A stretch of 64,000 nucleotides of DNA from Micromonospora sp. FIMYZ51. GTDB taxonomy: Bacteria > Actinomycetota > Actinomycetes > Mycobacteriales > Micromonosporaceae. The stretch lies in NCBI RefSeq assembly GCF_038246755.1, contig NZ_CP134706.1:1302001-1366000 (forward strand), read 5' to 3'. The notes under the pieces are model-generated. The model worked only from the letters and a program-made list of their open reading frames with translations, was not told the origin of the DNA and made no database searches. Of the stretch, positions 18,155 to 26,472 are shown in pieces (position 1 is the stretch's first letter; each line of letters starts with the position of its first letter). The position numbers and the translations under genes were made by a program.

Positions 18155-18856
18155 ATGCACATCTCCAACGGAATAATCAACGGTCCGGTCGCCGCGGCCT
18201 TCGCGGTGATCGCGCTGGCGGCGATGGCGCTCTGCGTCCGGCGCGGTCGCCACGACCTGGACGACCGGTTGGCGCCGATGGCCGGCCTGGTCGCGGCGTT
18301 CATCTTCGCCGTGCAGATGCTCAACTTCCCGATCTTCACCGCCGGCGTCAGCGGCCACCTGCTCGGCGGGGCGATCGCCGCCATGCTGGTCGGCCCCTGG
18401 GTCGGCGCGCTCTGCATCGCGGTGGTGCTTGTCGTGCAGGCACTCGTCTTCGGCGACGGCGGCGTGGCCATGCTCGGGCTCAGCATCACCAACATGGCCG
18501 TGATCGGCGTCGCGGTGGCGTACCTGCTGATCGCGCTGCTGCTGCGGGTGCTGCCGCGCAGCAACGCCGGGCTGGCCGTCACCGCCTTCGTCGCCGCACT
18601 GGTAAGCGTGGTCGTCGCGGCGATGGGTTTCGTGTTGCAGTACTGGCTCGGCGGCACCACCGACCTCGGCGGCAACCTGACCGGGCTGGCCGGGACGATG
18701 GCCGTTTCCCACCTGTTCATCGGCATCGGCGAGGGCCTGATCACCGCCACCACGGTGGTCACCGTGGCGAAGGTACGACCCGACCTGGTGTACGCGCTGC
18801 GCGCCCTGAAGCCGGCCCCGGCGGCGACCGTTCCGACCGTCGGAGGTGTCCGGTGA
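18155..18856 (+). CDS. cbiM: ECF transporter substrate-specific subunit, CbiM/NikM type
   Basis: This 233-aa protein with about seven membrane helices is the metal-binding S component of a Co/Ni ECF importer. The start matters: in this family the N-terminal Met-His pair and a later His coordinate the metal, and the protein here reads MHISNGIINGP from 18155, with a second candidate His in VSGHLLGG. An in-frame GTG at 18140 sits closer to GGAGG (18131-18135) but would bury the Met-His under five extra residues, so I prefer 18155. The usual DGFL-type sequence after MH is replaced by SNGI. The stop overlaps the next gene as GTGA. Ni or Co cannot be told apart from the protein alone. Confidence 0.88.
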   Translation: MHISNGIINGPVAAAFAVIALAAMALCVRRGRHDLDDRLAPMAGLVAAFIFAVQMLNFPIFTAGVSGHLLGGAIAAMLVGPWVGALCIAVVLVVQALVFGDGGVAMLGLSITNMAVIGVAVAYLLIALLLRVLPRSNAGLAVTAFVAALVSVVVAAMGFVLQYWLGGTTDLGGNLTGLAGTMAVSHLFIGIGEGLITATTVVTVAKVRPDLVYALRALKPAPAATVPTVGGVR

Positions 18857-19194
18857 GAAAGTGGAGCTTCATCGTCGGAGGCCTGCTCGTCGCCCTGCTG
18901 CTGGCCGGCGTGGTGAGCAACTTCGCCTCAGCGCACCCCGACGGGCTGGACTCGTCGCTGCGGGAGGGCTGCACCTTCGATGCCGACGGCGAGATCACCG
19001 GCGGCAGTTGCCCGGCGCAGCAGGAGCGGGAGCACGAGATCGGCGGTCCGCTGGCCGACTACGGCATCGCCGGCCTGGACAACGAGTTCCTCTCCACCGG
19101 GCTCTCCGGCGTGCTTGGCGTCCTGCTCACCTTCGCCGTGGCCGGCGGCGCGTTCTGGCTGGTCCGCAGCCGCGCCACCACCGGCCGGAGATAG
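18853..19194 (+). CDS. PDGLE-domain protein (CbiN/NikN-like subunit)
   Basis: This 113-aa protein has an N-terminal helix (about 5-25), then SAHPDGLDSSL carrying the PDGL core of the PDGLE domain, a soluble loop with two Cys, and a C-terminal helix (about 85-105). PDGLE proteins take the place of CbiN as the small accessory subunit in many Ni/Co ECF systems and are sometimes fused to CbiM. The GTG start at 18853 overlaps the cbiM stop. Confidence 0.87.
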   Translation: MRKWSFIVGGLLVALLLAGVVSNFASAHPDGLDSSLREGCTFDADGEITGGSCPAQQEREHEIGGPLADYGIAGLDNEFLSTGLSGVLGVLLTFAVAGGAFWLVRSRATTGRR

Positions 19195-19202
19195 CCGCGC
19201 GG

Positions 19203-19973
19203 ATGGGGGCCGGCCACCCGCACGTGCTGTACCGGGAGTCCGACTCGCCGGTGCACCGGCTACCGCCGGAGGTGAAGATCGCGGCGATGGTGGCGTTCAC
19301 CGTCGCCGTGGTCGCCACCCCGCGCGAGGCGTTCTGGGCCTTCGGGGCGTACGCCCTGCTGGTCGCGGTGCTGGCGGCGCTGGCCCGGGTGTCCGCCGGT
19401 TGGCTGCTGACCCGGTCGGCGATCGAACTGCCGTTCGTGCTCTTCGCGTTCGCGCTGCCGGTTCTCGGCGCGGGCGAACGGGTGGACGTCGCCGGGATGA
19501 GCCTCTCCGTGGAGGGCCTGTACGGTGCCTTCAACATACTCGCCAAGGGCACCCTCGGCGTCTGGGCGTCGCTGCTGCTGGCCGCGACCACCACCACCCG
19601 GGACCTGATCGTCGGGCTGGACCGGCTGCGCTGCCCGCAGCCGGTCACCCAGATCGCCACCTTCATGCTGCGCTACCTGGACGTGCTGGTCGGCGAGGCC
19701 CGGCGGATGCGGGTGGCCCGACTGTCCCGGGGCGACGATCCCCGGTTCCTGTGGCAGTTGGGCGGCTTCGCCGCCGGCATCGGGGCGCTGTTCCTGCGTG
19801 CCTTCGAGCGCGGCGAGCGGGTCTACCTGGCGATGCTGTCGCGCGGCTACACCGGCCGGATGCCGGCGGTGGGGCACGGCGTCGGCGCGGCGACGGCCGG
19901 GCAGTGGTTGCTCGCGGCCACCGTGCCGATCGTGGCGGGCACCGTCGCCGCCACCGCCGCCCTGCTGACATGA
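19203..19973 (+). CDS. cbiQ: ECF transporter transmembrane subunit CbiQ
   Basis: This 256-aa T component has about five membrane helices. It contains the coupling-helix motif ARRMRVARLSRG and a second ALSRGY-like block, MLSRGYTGRMP, which are the Ala-Arg-Gly motifs that contact the ATPases. DSPVHRLPPEVKI at the N-terminus is also typical of CbiQ. It starts 8 bases after the PDGLE gene and ends overlapping cbiO by 4 bases. Confidence 0.94.
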   Translation: MGAGHPHVLYRESDSPVHRLPPEVKIAAMVAFTVAVVATPREAFWAFGAYALLVAVLAALARVSAGWLLTRSAIELPFVLFAFALPVLGAGERVDVAGMSLSVEGLYGAFNILAKGTLGVWASLLLAATTTTRDLIVGLDRLRCPQPVTQIATFMLRYLDVLVGEARRMRVARLSRGDDPRFLWQLGGFAAGIGALFLRAFERGERVYLAMLSRGYTGRMPAVGHGVGAATAGQWLLAATVPIVAGTVAATAALLT

Positions 19974-20743
19974 TTTCCGGTGTGCAGCCGACCGTTCCCA
20001 GCCTCGACGTGCGTGGCGTCCGGTACGCCTACCCGGACGGGCACGTCGCCCTGAGCGGGATCGACCTGACCGTGGCCCGGGGCGAGCGGGTGGCCCTGCT
20101 CGGCCCGAACGGTGCCGGCAAGACCACCCTCGTGCTGCACCTCAACGGCATCCTCACGGCCACCGAGGGCAGTATCGCCGTCGGTGGCCTGCCGGTTCGC
20201 CCCGACCGGGCCACCCTGACCGAGATCCGCCGGCGGGTGGGCATCGTCTTTCAGGACCCGGACGACCAGCTCTTCCTGCCCACCGTCGCGGAGGACGTGG
20301 CGTTCGGGCCGGCAAACCTCGGGCTGCGCGGGTCGGAACTGGCCGCCCGGGTGGACGAGGCGCTGGCCGCGGTGGGCATGACCGAGCACCGGGACCGGGC
20401 CCCGCACCATCTCTCCTTCGGGCAGCGCCGCCGGGTTGCGGTGGCCACCGTGCTCGCCATGCGCCCGGAGATCCTGGTGCTCGACGAGCCGTCGTCGAAC
20501 CTCGATCCGGCGGCCCGCCGGGAACTCGCCACCATCCTGCGCGCCCTGCCGGTGACCCTGCTGATGGTCACCCACGACCTGCCGTACGCGTTCGAGCTCT
20601 GCGACCGCTCGGTGATCCTCGACGACGGCCGGATCGTGGCCGACGGGTCGACCGCCGAGTTGCTCGGTGACCAGGAACTGCTCGCCCGGCACCGCCTCGA
20701 ACTGCCGTACCCGTTCAGTCCTTCGTTGCCGCCACGAGGCTAG
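19970..20743 (+). CDS. cbiO: ECF transporter ATPase CbiO
   Basis: This 257-aa ABC ATPase powers the Ni/Co importer. Walker A is LLGPNGAGKTTL, the Q-loop is VFQDPDDQLF (the DPDDQ form characteristic of ECF ATPases), the signature is HLSFGQRRR, Walker B is EILVLDEPSSNLD, and the switch His is in MVTHDLPYA. It overlaps cbiQ by 4 bases. Its last 29 bases overlap, tail to tail, the end of the minus-strand gene at 20715-21830. Confidence 0.96.
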   Translation: MISGVQPTVPSLDVRGVRYAYPDGHVALSGIDLTVARGERVALLGPNGAGKTTLVLHLNGILTATEGSIAVGGLPVRPDRATLTEIRRRVGIVFQDPDDQLFLPTVAEDVAFGPANLGLRGSELAARVDEALAAVGMTEHRDRAPHHLSFGQRRRVAVATVLAMRPEILVLDEPSSNLDPAARRELATILRALPVTLLMVTHDLPYAFELCDRSVILDDGRIVADGSTAELLGDQELLARHRLELPYPFSPSLPPRG

Positions 20744-21830
20744 CCGCCGTACGGCCGGTGGCGTGCAGGCGCAGGACGGCGGCGGCGAGCGCACCGGCCC
20801 CGGCGACCAGGACCAGCACGACCAGCACCCGGGTCGCCGTCGCCGGCCACGGCACCGGCGGCACGGATCGGGCGAACGCGGCGGCGTTGGCCACCCCGGC
20901 GAAGAGCGCCACACAGGCCCCGGCCAGCGCCACCACGAAGTCCACATGGGATCGGCGCGGGGCACCGTCGGCCGTCGGCGCCGACGAGCCGGTCGACGCC
21001 CACCAGCCGGCCGCGATCGCGCCGAGCCCGGCCAGCAGCGCCCACGCCTGGCCGGTCAGCAGCCCGGCCAGCATCCCGCCGACCCCTTCGGCCCCGGCAT
21101 CGCGTACCCGCCCGATGGTGACCAGCACGGCCGCCAGCCCGCCGCAGGCCAACAGCCCGCCGAGCCCGGTCAGCGCCCGTCGACCCGGCATCGAGGCGGC
21201 CGGCAGCAGCCCGACCGCACCCACCGCGAGCGCGCCGAGCGTGACCGCCACCCACCAGACGTACGCGTCCGGCGGCGGTACCCAGGTCAGGGTGCCCCGG
21301 ATCTCCAGTGGCCCCGGCGCGGCGCGCAGCGGCACCGCCCAGTCGCGTACCAGGTGCTCGCGGTCGGGCGCGGCGCGGACCTGGGCGGGCGGTCCCGGCT
21401 CGCGCCACAGCGCCCGCTGGTCGTGCCAGCGCACGGTCGGCCCGTCGTCGACCCGCCGCCAGTGCGGCGCGGCGGCCGGATCGACCTCGGCCGGCAGCAC
21501 GGTGTCCCCGGCGATGGTCCGGTTCAGGTAGGTCGCGGGGGAGCGGGTGTTCTCGAACACGCCGTCCGGGCCGACCCGCAGGTACGGCTCGCCCGAGTAG
21601 CCGATCACCTCGACCGGCTCGGCGCCGGTGTTGGTCAGCTCCAGCCGGGCCCCCGCCTCGACCACCCGGACCCGCAACTGCGGCCCGGCCGGCGTCACGC
21701 CGGTGACCTCGGTGCGGTAGTCGCTGCCGTTCGGTGCGTCCGCGCCGTGCGCGGCGGCGGGGGCGGCGGTGGCGAGCAGGGCGCAGACCGTGCCGGCGAG
21801 CAGCAGTGCGGCCCGGGTCAGCGGGTTCAC
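20715..21830 (-). CDS. Exported membrane protein with predicted N-terminal His (copper/redox operon)
   Basis: This 371-aa protein has a signal peptide ending TAAPAAA, after which the mature chain would begin with His (HGADAPNG). A beta-rich extracytoplasmic domain of about 150 residues follows, then about five transmembrane helices. I know no defined function. The GTG start at 21830 overlaps the DsbA-like gene stop as GTGA, and it is the last gene of the sigma/DoxX/DsbA operon. The neighbouring divergent genes are CopCD and YcnI, both of which also expose a mature N-terminal His, so a role in periplasmic copper handling is a reasonable inference. Its 3' end overlaps cbiO by 29 bases. Confidence 0.78.
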   Translation of the reverse strand: MNPLTRAALLLAGTVCALLATAAPAAAHGADAPNGSDYRTEVTGVTPAGPQLRVRVVEAGARLELTNTGAEPVEVIGYSGEPYLRVGPDGVFENTRSPATYLNRTIAGDTVLPAEVDPAAAPHWRRVDDGPTVRWHDQRALWREPGPPAQVRAAPDREHLVRDWAVPLRAAPGPLEIRGTLTWVPPPDAYVWWVAVTLGALAVGAVGLLPAASMPGRRALTGLGGLLACGGLAAVLVTIGRVRDAGAEGVGGMLAGLLTGQAWALLAGLGAIAAGWWASTGSSAPTADGAPRRSHVDFVVALAGACVALFAGVANAAAFARSVPPVPWPATATRVLVVLVLVAGAGALAAAVLRLHATGRTAASLVAATKD

Positions 21831-22543
21831 CGGCCGGCCGCCTCCACCGCGGCGGTGATGTTCTCCGGCCGCCAGTCCTGCACCGCCTCCCCGTCGACCA
21901 GGACCGTCGGCGTGCCGGTGACGTTGGCCCGGCTCGCCTCGTCGGTGACGTGCGCGGTCCACGACTTGTACTTGCCCTCCCGGACGCAGCTGCCGAAGGC
22001 GTCCCGGTCCAGCCCGACCTCGGCGCCGATGTCGATCAGCTGGTCGTCGCTCAGCCCGGCCCCGCCCTCGGGCGGCTGCCGCTCGAACAGCGCCTTGCCG
22101 AACTCGGTGAACCGGCCACCCTCGGCGGCGCAGCCGGCCGCGGCCGACGACCGGGTCGAGTACTCGGTGCTGGAGTAGCGGTTCAGGTAGGCGACCGGGT
22201 GGTACACCACCCGTACCTTGCCCTCGCTTACCAGCTGGTTGATGGTCTCGCCGCTGGTCTGCTCGAACTGCTTGCAGGCGGGACAGAGATAGTCCTCGTA
22301 GATGTCGATGGTGACCGGCCCGGAGCCGACCACGATGCCGGTGCCGGCATCGTTGGCGCCGGGCGGCGGGGTGAACTCCCCACCGCGCTGGCCCGACCAG
22401 GCGCTCCAGCCGATCAGCCCGGCGATGACCAGCACCACCACCGCGCCGAGTGAGATCCACAGCGTTCGCTTGCGGCGTTGTTCCCGGGCCAGTTGTTCCC
22501 GGACCACGCGGGCGGCGTCCTTGCGTCCCTTGCGACTACTCAT
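21827..22543 (-). CDS. DsbA-family thioredoxin-fold protein, membrane-anchored
   Basis: This 238-aa protein has a charged N-terminus, one transmembrane helix (about residues 27-47) and an extracytoplasmic thioredoxin fold with the active site CPAC in DIYEDYLCPACKQFEQ and the cis-Pro loop VTGTPTVLVDG. It has the helical insertion of DsbA/DsbG-like proteins, with two further Cys (CAAEGG, SCVREG). It likely forms or isomerises disulfides in exported proteins. It overlaps the upstream DoxX gene by 8 bases and the downstream gene by 4. Pairing with a MauE/DoxX-type protein suggests that protein recycles its thiols. Confidence 0.9.
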   Translation of the reverse strand: MSSRKGRKDAARVVREQLAREQRRKRTLWISLGAVVVLVIAGLIGWSAWSGQRGGEFTPPPGANDAGTGIVVGSGPVTIDIYEDYLCPACKQFEQTSGETINQLVSEGKVRVVYHPVAYLNRYSSTEYSTRSSAAAGCAAEGGRFTEFGKALFERQPPEGGAGLSDDQLIDIGAEVGLDRDAFGSCVREGKYKSWTAHVTDEASRANVTGTPTVLVDGEAVQDWRPENITAAVEAAGR

Positions 22544-23054
22544 CGTCGTCCTCCACCGGTTCGCCCGTCAGCGCGCCGTCCACCGAGACGGCCGTGCGGG
22601 GCCAGATCAGCAGGAACCCGGCCAGCGCCAGGAAGCCCAGGTCCCGGAGGATCTCCGGGAGGTAACTGGGGCGCTGCCCGGCCGGCAGTTCGCCGCCGGT
22701 ACCGAAGCAGCCGCAGTCGATCGCCAACCCGCGGGACCAGGCCGAGGCGATGCCCGCGATGAAGACAAGCAGCAGCGCCGCGGAGACCCCGGCGGTCAGT
22801 CGGGTGGCCAGCCCGAGCAGCAGGAGTACGCCCAACGCCAGCTCGACGAAGGGCAGCGCCGCGCCGACCACCATCGCCACGTCGTACGGCATGACCTGGT
22901 ACGCGTGCACGGACCGGCCGGAGGCGGCCAGGTCGCCTACCTTCGTGGCACCCGCGTAGAGCCAGACGGCCGCCAACCCGAGTCGAACGGCGAGCCCGAG
23001 CCAGGGGCGCCACCGCGCCCACCTCGACGTCGCGCGCCGCGAGGCCCCGTTCAC
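22536..23054 (-). CDS. MauE/DoxX-family membrane protein
   Basis: This 172-aa four-helix membrane protein contains VWLYAGATKVGDL and FVELALGVLLLLGL, typical of DoxX/MauE, and the Cys pair in AIDCGCFGTGGEL. The GCFG motif is characteristic of MauE-like proteins that pass electrons to thioredoxin-fold partners, and such a partner lies immediately downstream. The GTG start at 23054 overlaps the sigma-factor stop. The three genes therefore seem to be translated as one unit under their own sigma factor. Confidence 0.88.
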   Translation of the reverse strand: MNGASRRATSRWARWRPWLGLAVRLGLAAVWLYAGATKVGDLAASGRSVHAYQVMPYDVAMVVGAALPFVELALGVLLLLGLATRLTAGVSAALLLVFIAGIASAWSRGLAIDCGCFGTGGELPAGQRPSYLPEILRDLGFLALAGFLLIWPRTAVSVDGALTGEPVEDDDE

Positions 23055-23659
23055 CCCGCCAGCGCCTCACCGATCGAGTCGACCAGATCGGCGCGGGCCC
23101 GAGCCACCCGGGAGCGGATCGTGCCCACCGGCACCTTCTCCACGGCGGCGGCCTCCGCGTACGACAGGCCGAGCAACTGGGTCAGCACGAACGCCCCGCG
23201 CCGCTCGGCGGGCAGCCGACGCACCAGGTCGGCCGCGCCGAGGTGCCCGGCCGGGTCGGGGTGCGGCACGTCGGTGTGCGCGTGGGCGGTGAGCCGCTGG
23301 TCGAGGCGCCGCCGCCGGACCACCGTACGCAGGTGGTCGGCGCAGGTCCGCCGGGCGATGCCGAGCAGCCAGGTACGCGCGCTGGAGCGTCCCTCGAAGG
23401 CGGGCAGCGCGCGGAACGCCCGCAGGTACGTCTCCTGGGTGAGATCGTCGGCGCTGTCCGGATCGACCAGGGCCGCCGCGAACCGCCACACCTCGACCTG
23501 GGTGGCCCGGACGAACGCCGCCTGGGCGGCCCGGTCGCCGTCGCGGGCGGCCAACGCCCACCGGGTGGCCTCGGCGCCGGCCGGCTCGCTGGGCTCCGGT
23601 GCGCCTTCGCCGGCCGGCACGGAGTCGATGGCGGCGGTGTCGCGCGGGGCGGGGATCAC
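23051..23659 (-). CDS. ECF (group IV) RNA polymerase sigma factor
   Basis: This 202-aa protein has region 2 with PDSADDLTQETYLRAFRAL and GRSSARTWLLGIARRTCADH, and region 4 with LTQLLGLSYAEAAAVEKV and VPVGTIRSRVARARADL, which gives the DNA-binding helix. No anti-sigma gene is adjacent; the usual zinc-finger anti-sigma position is taken by DoxX and DsbA genes. This suggests that redox state at the membrane may feed into its control, which is inference. Translation starts at GTG 23659. It is divergent from the CopCD gene across a gap of about 220 bases. Confidence 0.93.
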   Translation of the reverse strand: MIPAPRDTAAIDSVPAGEGAPEPSEPAGAEATRWALAARDGDRAAQAAFVRATQVEVWRFAAALVDPDSADDLTQETYLRAFRALPAFEGRSSARTWLLGIARRTCADHLRTVVRRRRLDQRLTAHAHTDVPHPDPAGHLGAADLVRRLPAERRGAFVLTQLLGLSYAEAAAVEKVPVGTIRSRVARARADLVDSIGEALAG

Positions 23660-23730
23660 GACAACCCAGGTTACGCGGCACCGTGCGGAGCAGCAGGGTC
23701 CTTCGGCCCTTCCATGGGCTGGGACACGTT

Positions 23731-23760
23731 GGGAACTTTTCCGGCCCGCCAGCCGACTAT
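23731..23760 (+). promoter_or_regulatory. Candidate ECF-type promoter upstream of CopCD
   Basis: GGGAAC at 23731-23736 and CGACTAT at 23754-23760 are separated by 17 bases, resembling ECF-sigma promoters with a GGAAC -35 element. The neighbouring divergent sigma factor is the obvious candidate to read it. An in-frame ATG at 23767 would then sit almost at the transcript start. Confidence 0.35.
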
Positions 23761-23880
23761 CCGCTCATGACCCCCGGCCCGGTGCGCGCACCCGCTTCGG
23801 CGTGCGATGGTGGCGATCTTAGCCATTCGCGATCACCGATGGCTCGCGTTGCGGGGGTGTTTTCGGCGAGCATGGCGGGC

Positions 23881-25536
23881 ATGACTGCCGCACCTCGCCG
23901 CCGTTTCGCCCGGCTGACCGCCGCCGCCGGCCTGCTGGTCACCGTCCTTGCCCTGCTGCTCCTCCCGGCCAGTCCGGCCAGCGCCCACGCCGTGCTCTCC
24001 AGCAGCAGTCCCGCCGCCTCCTCCGTGGTGCCCACCGCCCCCGCCGAGGTGGTGCTCACCTTCAGCGAGCCGGTCCGCAAGGTGCCGGACCGGATCCGGG
24101 TCATCGCGCCGGACGGCTCCCGCGCCGACCGGGGCGAGCCCGCCTTCAAGAACAGTGTGGTCAGCATCCCCGTCGACCCGTCCGGCGCGAACGGCACGTA
24201 CCTGGTCACCTACCGGGTGATCTCCGCCGACAGCCACCCGGTCTCGGGGGCCTTCACCTACTCCGTCGGCGCGCCCTCCGAGCCGCCGGTGGACAGCGGT
24301 GACGACGGCCGGGCCAACCCGGTGGTCAGCAACGCGGTAAAGGTCGCCAAGTTCGTCGGCTACGCCGGGCTGCTGCTGCTGGTCGGCCCGGCGTTGGTGC
24401 TCGCGTTCCTCTGGCCGCGCCGGCTGTCCCGGCGTGGCCCGGCCCGACTGGCCTGGACCGGTCTCGGGCTGGTGGCGTTCGCCACGGTCGCGGTGACGCT
24501 GTTGCAGGTGCCGTACACAAACGGTGGTGGCCTCTTCGACATCACCGGCGAGGGCCTGCGGCTGGTCCTCGGCAGCGTCTTCGGCGCCGCGCACCTGGTC
24601 CGGCTCGGCATCCTGGCCGCGGCGGCGTTCCTGCTCCGGCCCCTGCTGGCCGGCCCGGTGGGCCGTGCCGACCTGGTGGTGCTCGGCGTGCTCGGCGCGG
24701 GCGCGCTGCTCACCTGGCCGCTGGCCGGGCACCCGGCGGCCTCGCCCGCCCCGGCCGTGTCGGTGCTCGTGGACGCGGTGCACCTGGGCAGCATGGCGGT
24801 CTGGCTGGGTGGCCTGGTGATGCTCGCCGTCTTCCTGCTGCCCCGGGCGGACGAACGGGAGTTGGGCGCGATCCTGCCGATCTGGTCGCGCTGGGCCGCC
24901 CTGGCGGTCTCCGCACTGCTGCTGGCCGGCATCGTCCAGGCGCTGATCGAGGTGGCCACCCCGGCAGCCCTGGTGAACAGCACGTACGGGCAACTGGTGC
25001 TCGCCAAGATCGGGCTGTTCGGGCTGGTGATCGGGGTGGCCGCGTACTCTCGTCACCTGGTCCGCAAGCGGATCGCGGCCAGCCGCCCCGCGCCGGTACG
25101 CCGGGCGATCTGGGCGGAGCTGGCGATCACCGCGATCGTGCTCGGGGTGTCGGCGACCCTGGTGCAGACCACCCCGGCCCGCACCGCCTCCGCCGACGTG
25201 TCCGCCACCGAGAGCGGCTACTTCACCACCACGGTCACCAGCACCCTGTTCAGCCTCCAGGTCGAGATGGCGCCGGCCGAGCGCGGCAACAACTCGGTGC
25301 ACTTCTACGCGTACACCTCCGACAACCGGCCGCAGCCGATCAAGGAGTGGAAGGCCACCGTGGCGCTGCCGTCGGCCGGGATCGAAGCGATCGACGTACC
25401 GTTGCTGCCGCTCACCGACAACCACGCCACCGGGGAGATCAACCTGCCCGCGGCGGGGGAGTGGGAGCTGCGGATCACTGCCCGTACCACCGAGATCGAC
25501 CAGGCCACGGTGACCGCCACCGTGCCGATCGGATAG
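23881..25536 (+). CDS. CopC-CopD fusion, copper resistance/uptake protein
   Basis: This protein of about 551 aa has a signal peptide ending SPASA, after which the mature chain starts HAVLSSSSPA, the N-terminal Cu-binding His of CopC. The CopC domain runs to about residue 130 and includes SADSHPVSGAFTYSVG, the second conserved His block. About eight transmembrane helices (CopD, roughly 155-430) follow, then an extracytoplasmic beta-rich C-terminal domain of about 110 residues, as in YcnJ. Met codons at 23767, 23872 and 23881 are all in frame; 23881 gives the cleanest signal peptide. YcnI follows 12 bases downstream. Confidence 0.9.
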   Translation: MTAAPRRRFARLTAAAGLLVTVLALLLLPASPASAHAVLSSSSPAASSVVPTAPAEVVLTFSEPVRKVPDRIRVIAPDGSRADRGEPAFKNSVVSIPVDPSGANGTYLVTYRVISADSHPVSGAFTYSVGAPSEPPVDSGDDGRANPVVSNAVKVAKFVGYAGLLLLVGPALVLAFLWPRRLSRRGPARLAWTGLGLVAFATVAVTLLQVPYTNGGGLFDITGEGLRLVLGSVFGAAHLVRLGILAAAAFLLRPLLAGPVGRADLVVLGVLGAGALLTWPLAGHPAASPAPAVSVLVDAVHLGSMAVWLGGLVMLAVFLLPRADERELGAILPIWSRWAALAVSALLLAGIVQALIEVATPAALVNSTYGQLVLAKIGLFGLVIGVAAYSRHLVRKRIAASRPAPVRRAIWAELAITAIVLGVSATLVQTTPARTASADVSATESGYFTTTVTSTLFSLQVEMAPAERGNNSVHFYAYTSDNRPQPIKEWKATVALPSAGIEAIDVPLLPLTDNHATGEINLPAAGEWELRITARTTEIDQATVTATVPIG

Positions 25537-25548
25537 AGAGGTCCCCCC

Positions 25549-26322
25549 ATGATCCGTCACCGGCGTACCGCAGGCGCCGCTGCCGCCCTGACGCTCGGCG
25601 CCATGGCCATTGCCGTGTTCGGCTTCGTGGCCCCGGCGTCGGCCCACGTGTCGGTCAACCCGAAGGAGGCGACCCAGGGCGGCTACGGCCGGTTCGCGTT
25701 CCGGGTGCCGAACGAGAGCGACGAGGCCTCGACCACCAAGCTGGAGATCTTCCTGCCCGAGAACGCCCCGGTCGGCTCGGTGTCGACAATGCCGGTGCCG
25801 GGCTGGACGGTGGCGGTGGAGAAGCGCACGGTGAACCCGCCGGTGCAGGTGCACGGCGCCGAGATCTCCGAGGTGGTGTCCAAGATCACGTGGACGGCCG
25901 GCGCTGACGCGGCCATCGCCCCGGGCACCTTCCAGGAGTTCCCGGTCTCCATGGGCCCGCTGCCCGAGGTGGACCAGATGGTCTTCAAGTCGCTACAGAC
26001 CTACTCCGACGGCGCCGTGGTGCGCTGGATCGACGAACCGCCGGCACCGGGCGGGGAGGAACCGGCCACCCCGGCACCGGTGCTCACTCTCGCCGCCGCC
26101 GCGTCGGAGGAGTCACCCGCCGAATCGCCCGCCGCCGCACCGGGCGACGGCACGGCCGGCGACGGCGACGGCGACGGCAACGGGCTGGCCGTCGGGCTCG
26201 GCGTGGCCGGCCTGGTCGCCGGGCTCGGCGGGCTGGCGCTTGGCGGACTGGCATTCGCCCGGACCCGCCGGCCGGGCGACGTCGCGGTCCAGGGCACCGA
26301 CACCACCCCGCCGACCTCCTGA
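25549..26322 (+). CDS. YcnI family (DUF1775) copper-binding exported protein
   Basis: This 257-aa protein has a signal peptide (ending VAPASA) with the mature N-terminus HVSVNPKEAT. In characterised YcnI proteins that His forms a mononuclear copper site. The DUF1775 domain covers about residues 33-170, with KLEIFLPENAPVGSV, PGWTVAVEK and YSDGAVVRWI. A disordered Pro/Gly/Asp tail and a C-terminal membrane helix (about 222-243) anchor it. It is preceded by GAGAGG and follows CopCD in one operon, which ends at the strong terminator at 26337-26375. Confidence 0.94.
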   Translation: MIRHRRTAGAAAALTLGAMAIAVFGFVAPASAHVSVNPKEATQGGYGRFAFRVPNESDEASTTKLEIFLPENAPVGSVSTMPVPGWTVAVEKRTVNPPVQVHGAEISEVVSKITWTAGADAAIAPGTFQEFPVSMGPLPEVDQMVFKSLQTYSDGAVVRWIDEPPAPGGEEPATPAPVLTLAAAASEESPAESPAAAPGDGTAGDGDGDGNGLAVGLGVAGLVAGLGGLALGGLAFARTRRPGDVAVQGTDTTPPTS

Positions 26323-26336
26323 GAAGCACCGCCTCG

Positions 26337-26375
26337 CGGGCCCGCCGGGACTTCCCGGCGGGCCCGTCCGCTTTT
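26337..26375 (+). terminator. Rho-independent terminator after ycnI
   Basis: CGGGCCCGCCGGG (26337-26349) and CCCGGCGGGCCCG (26354-26366) form a perfect 13-bp stem with a 4-base loop, followed by TCCGCTTTT. Confidence 0.9.
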
Positions 26376-26472
26376 CGCCCTTCTCACCGTTCCAGCCGTG
26401 GATATCCGCTGTTCAGCGCCGGGTCGTGGGTATGGTCGGCCGGGTATCTGGCTACGGAGGGAGACAGGGCAG

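Noticed and set aside
23833..25854. 673-codon open frame antisense to CopCD/YcnI
   Set aside because: Composition is His/Gly/Arg/Gln-rich low complexity, with no start signal; the plus strand has signal peptides and known domains.
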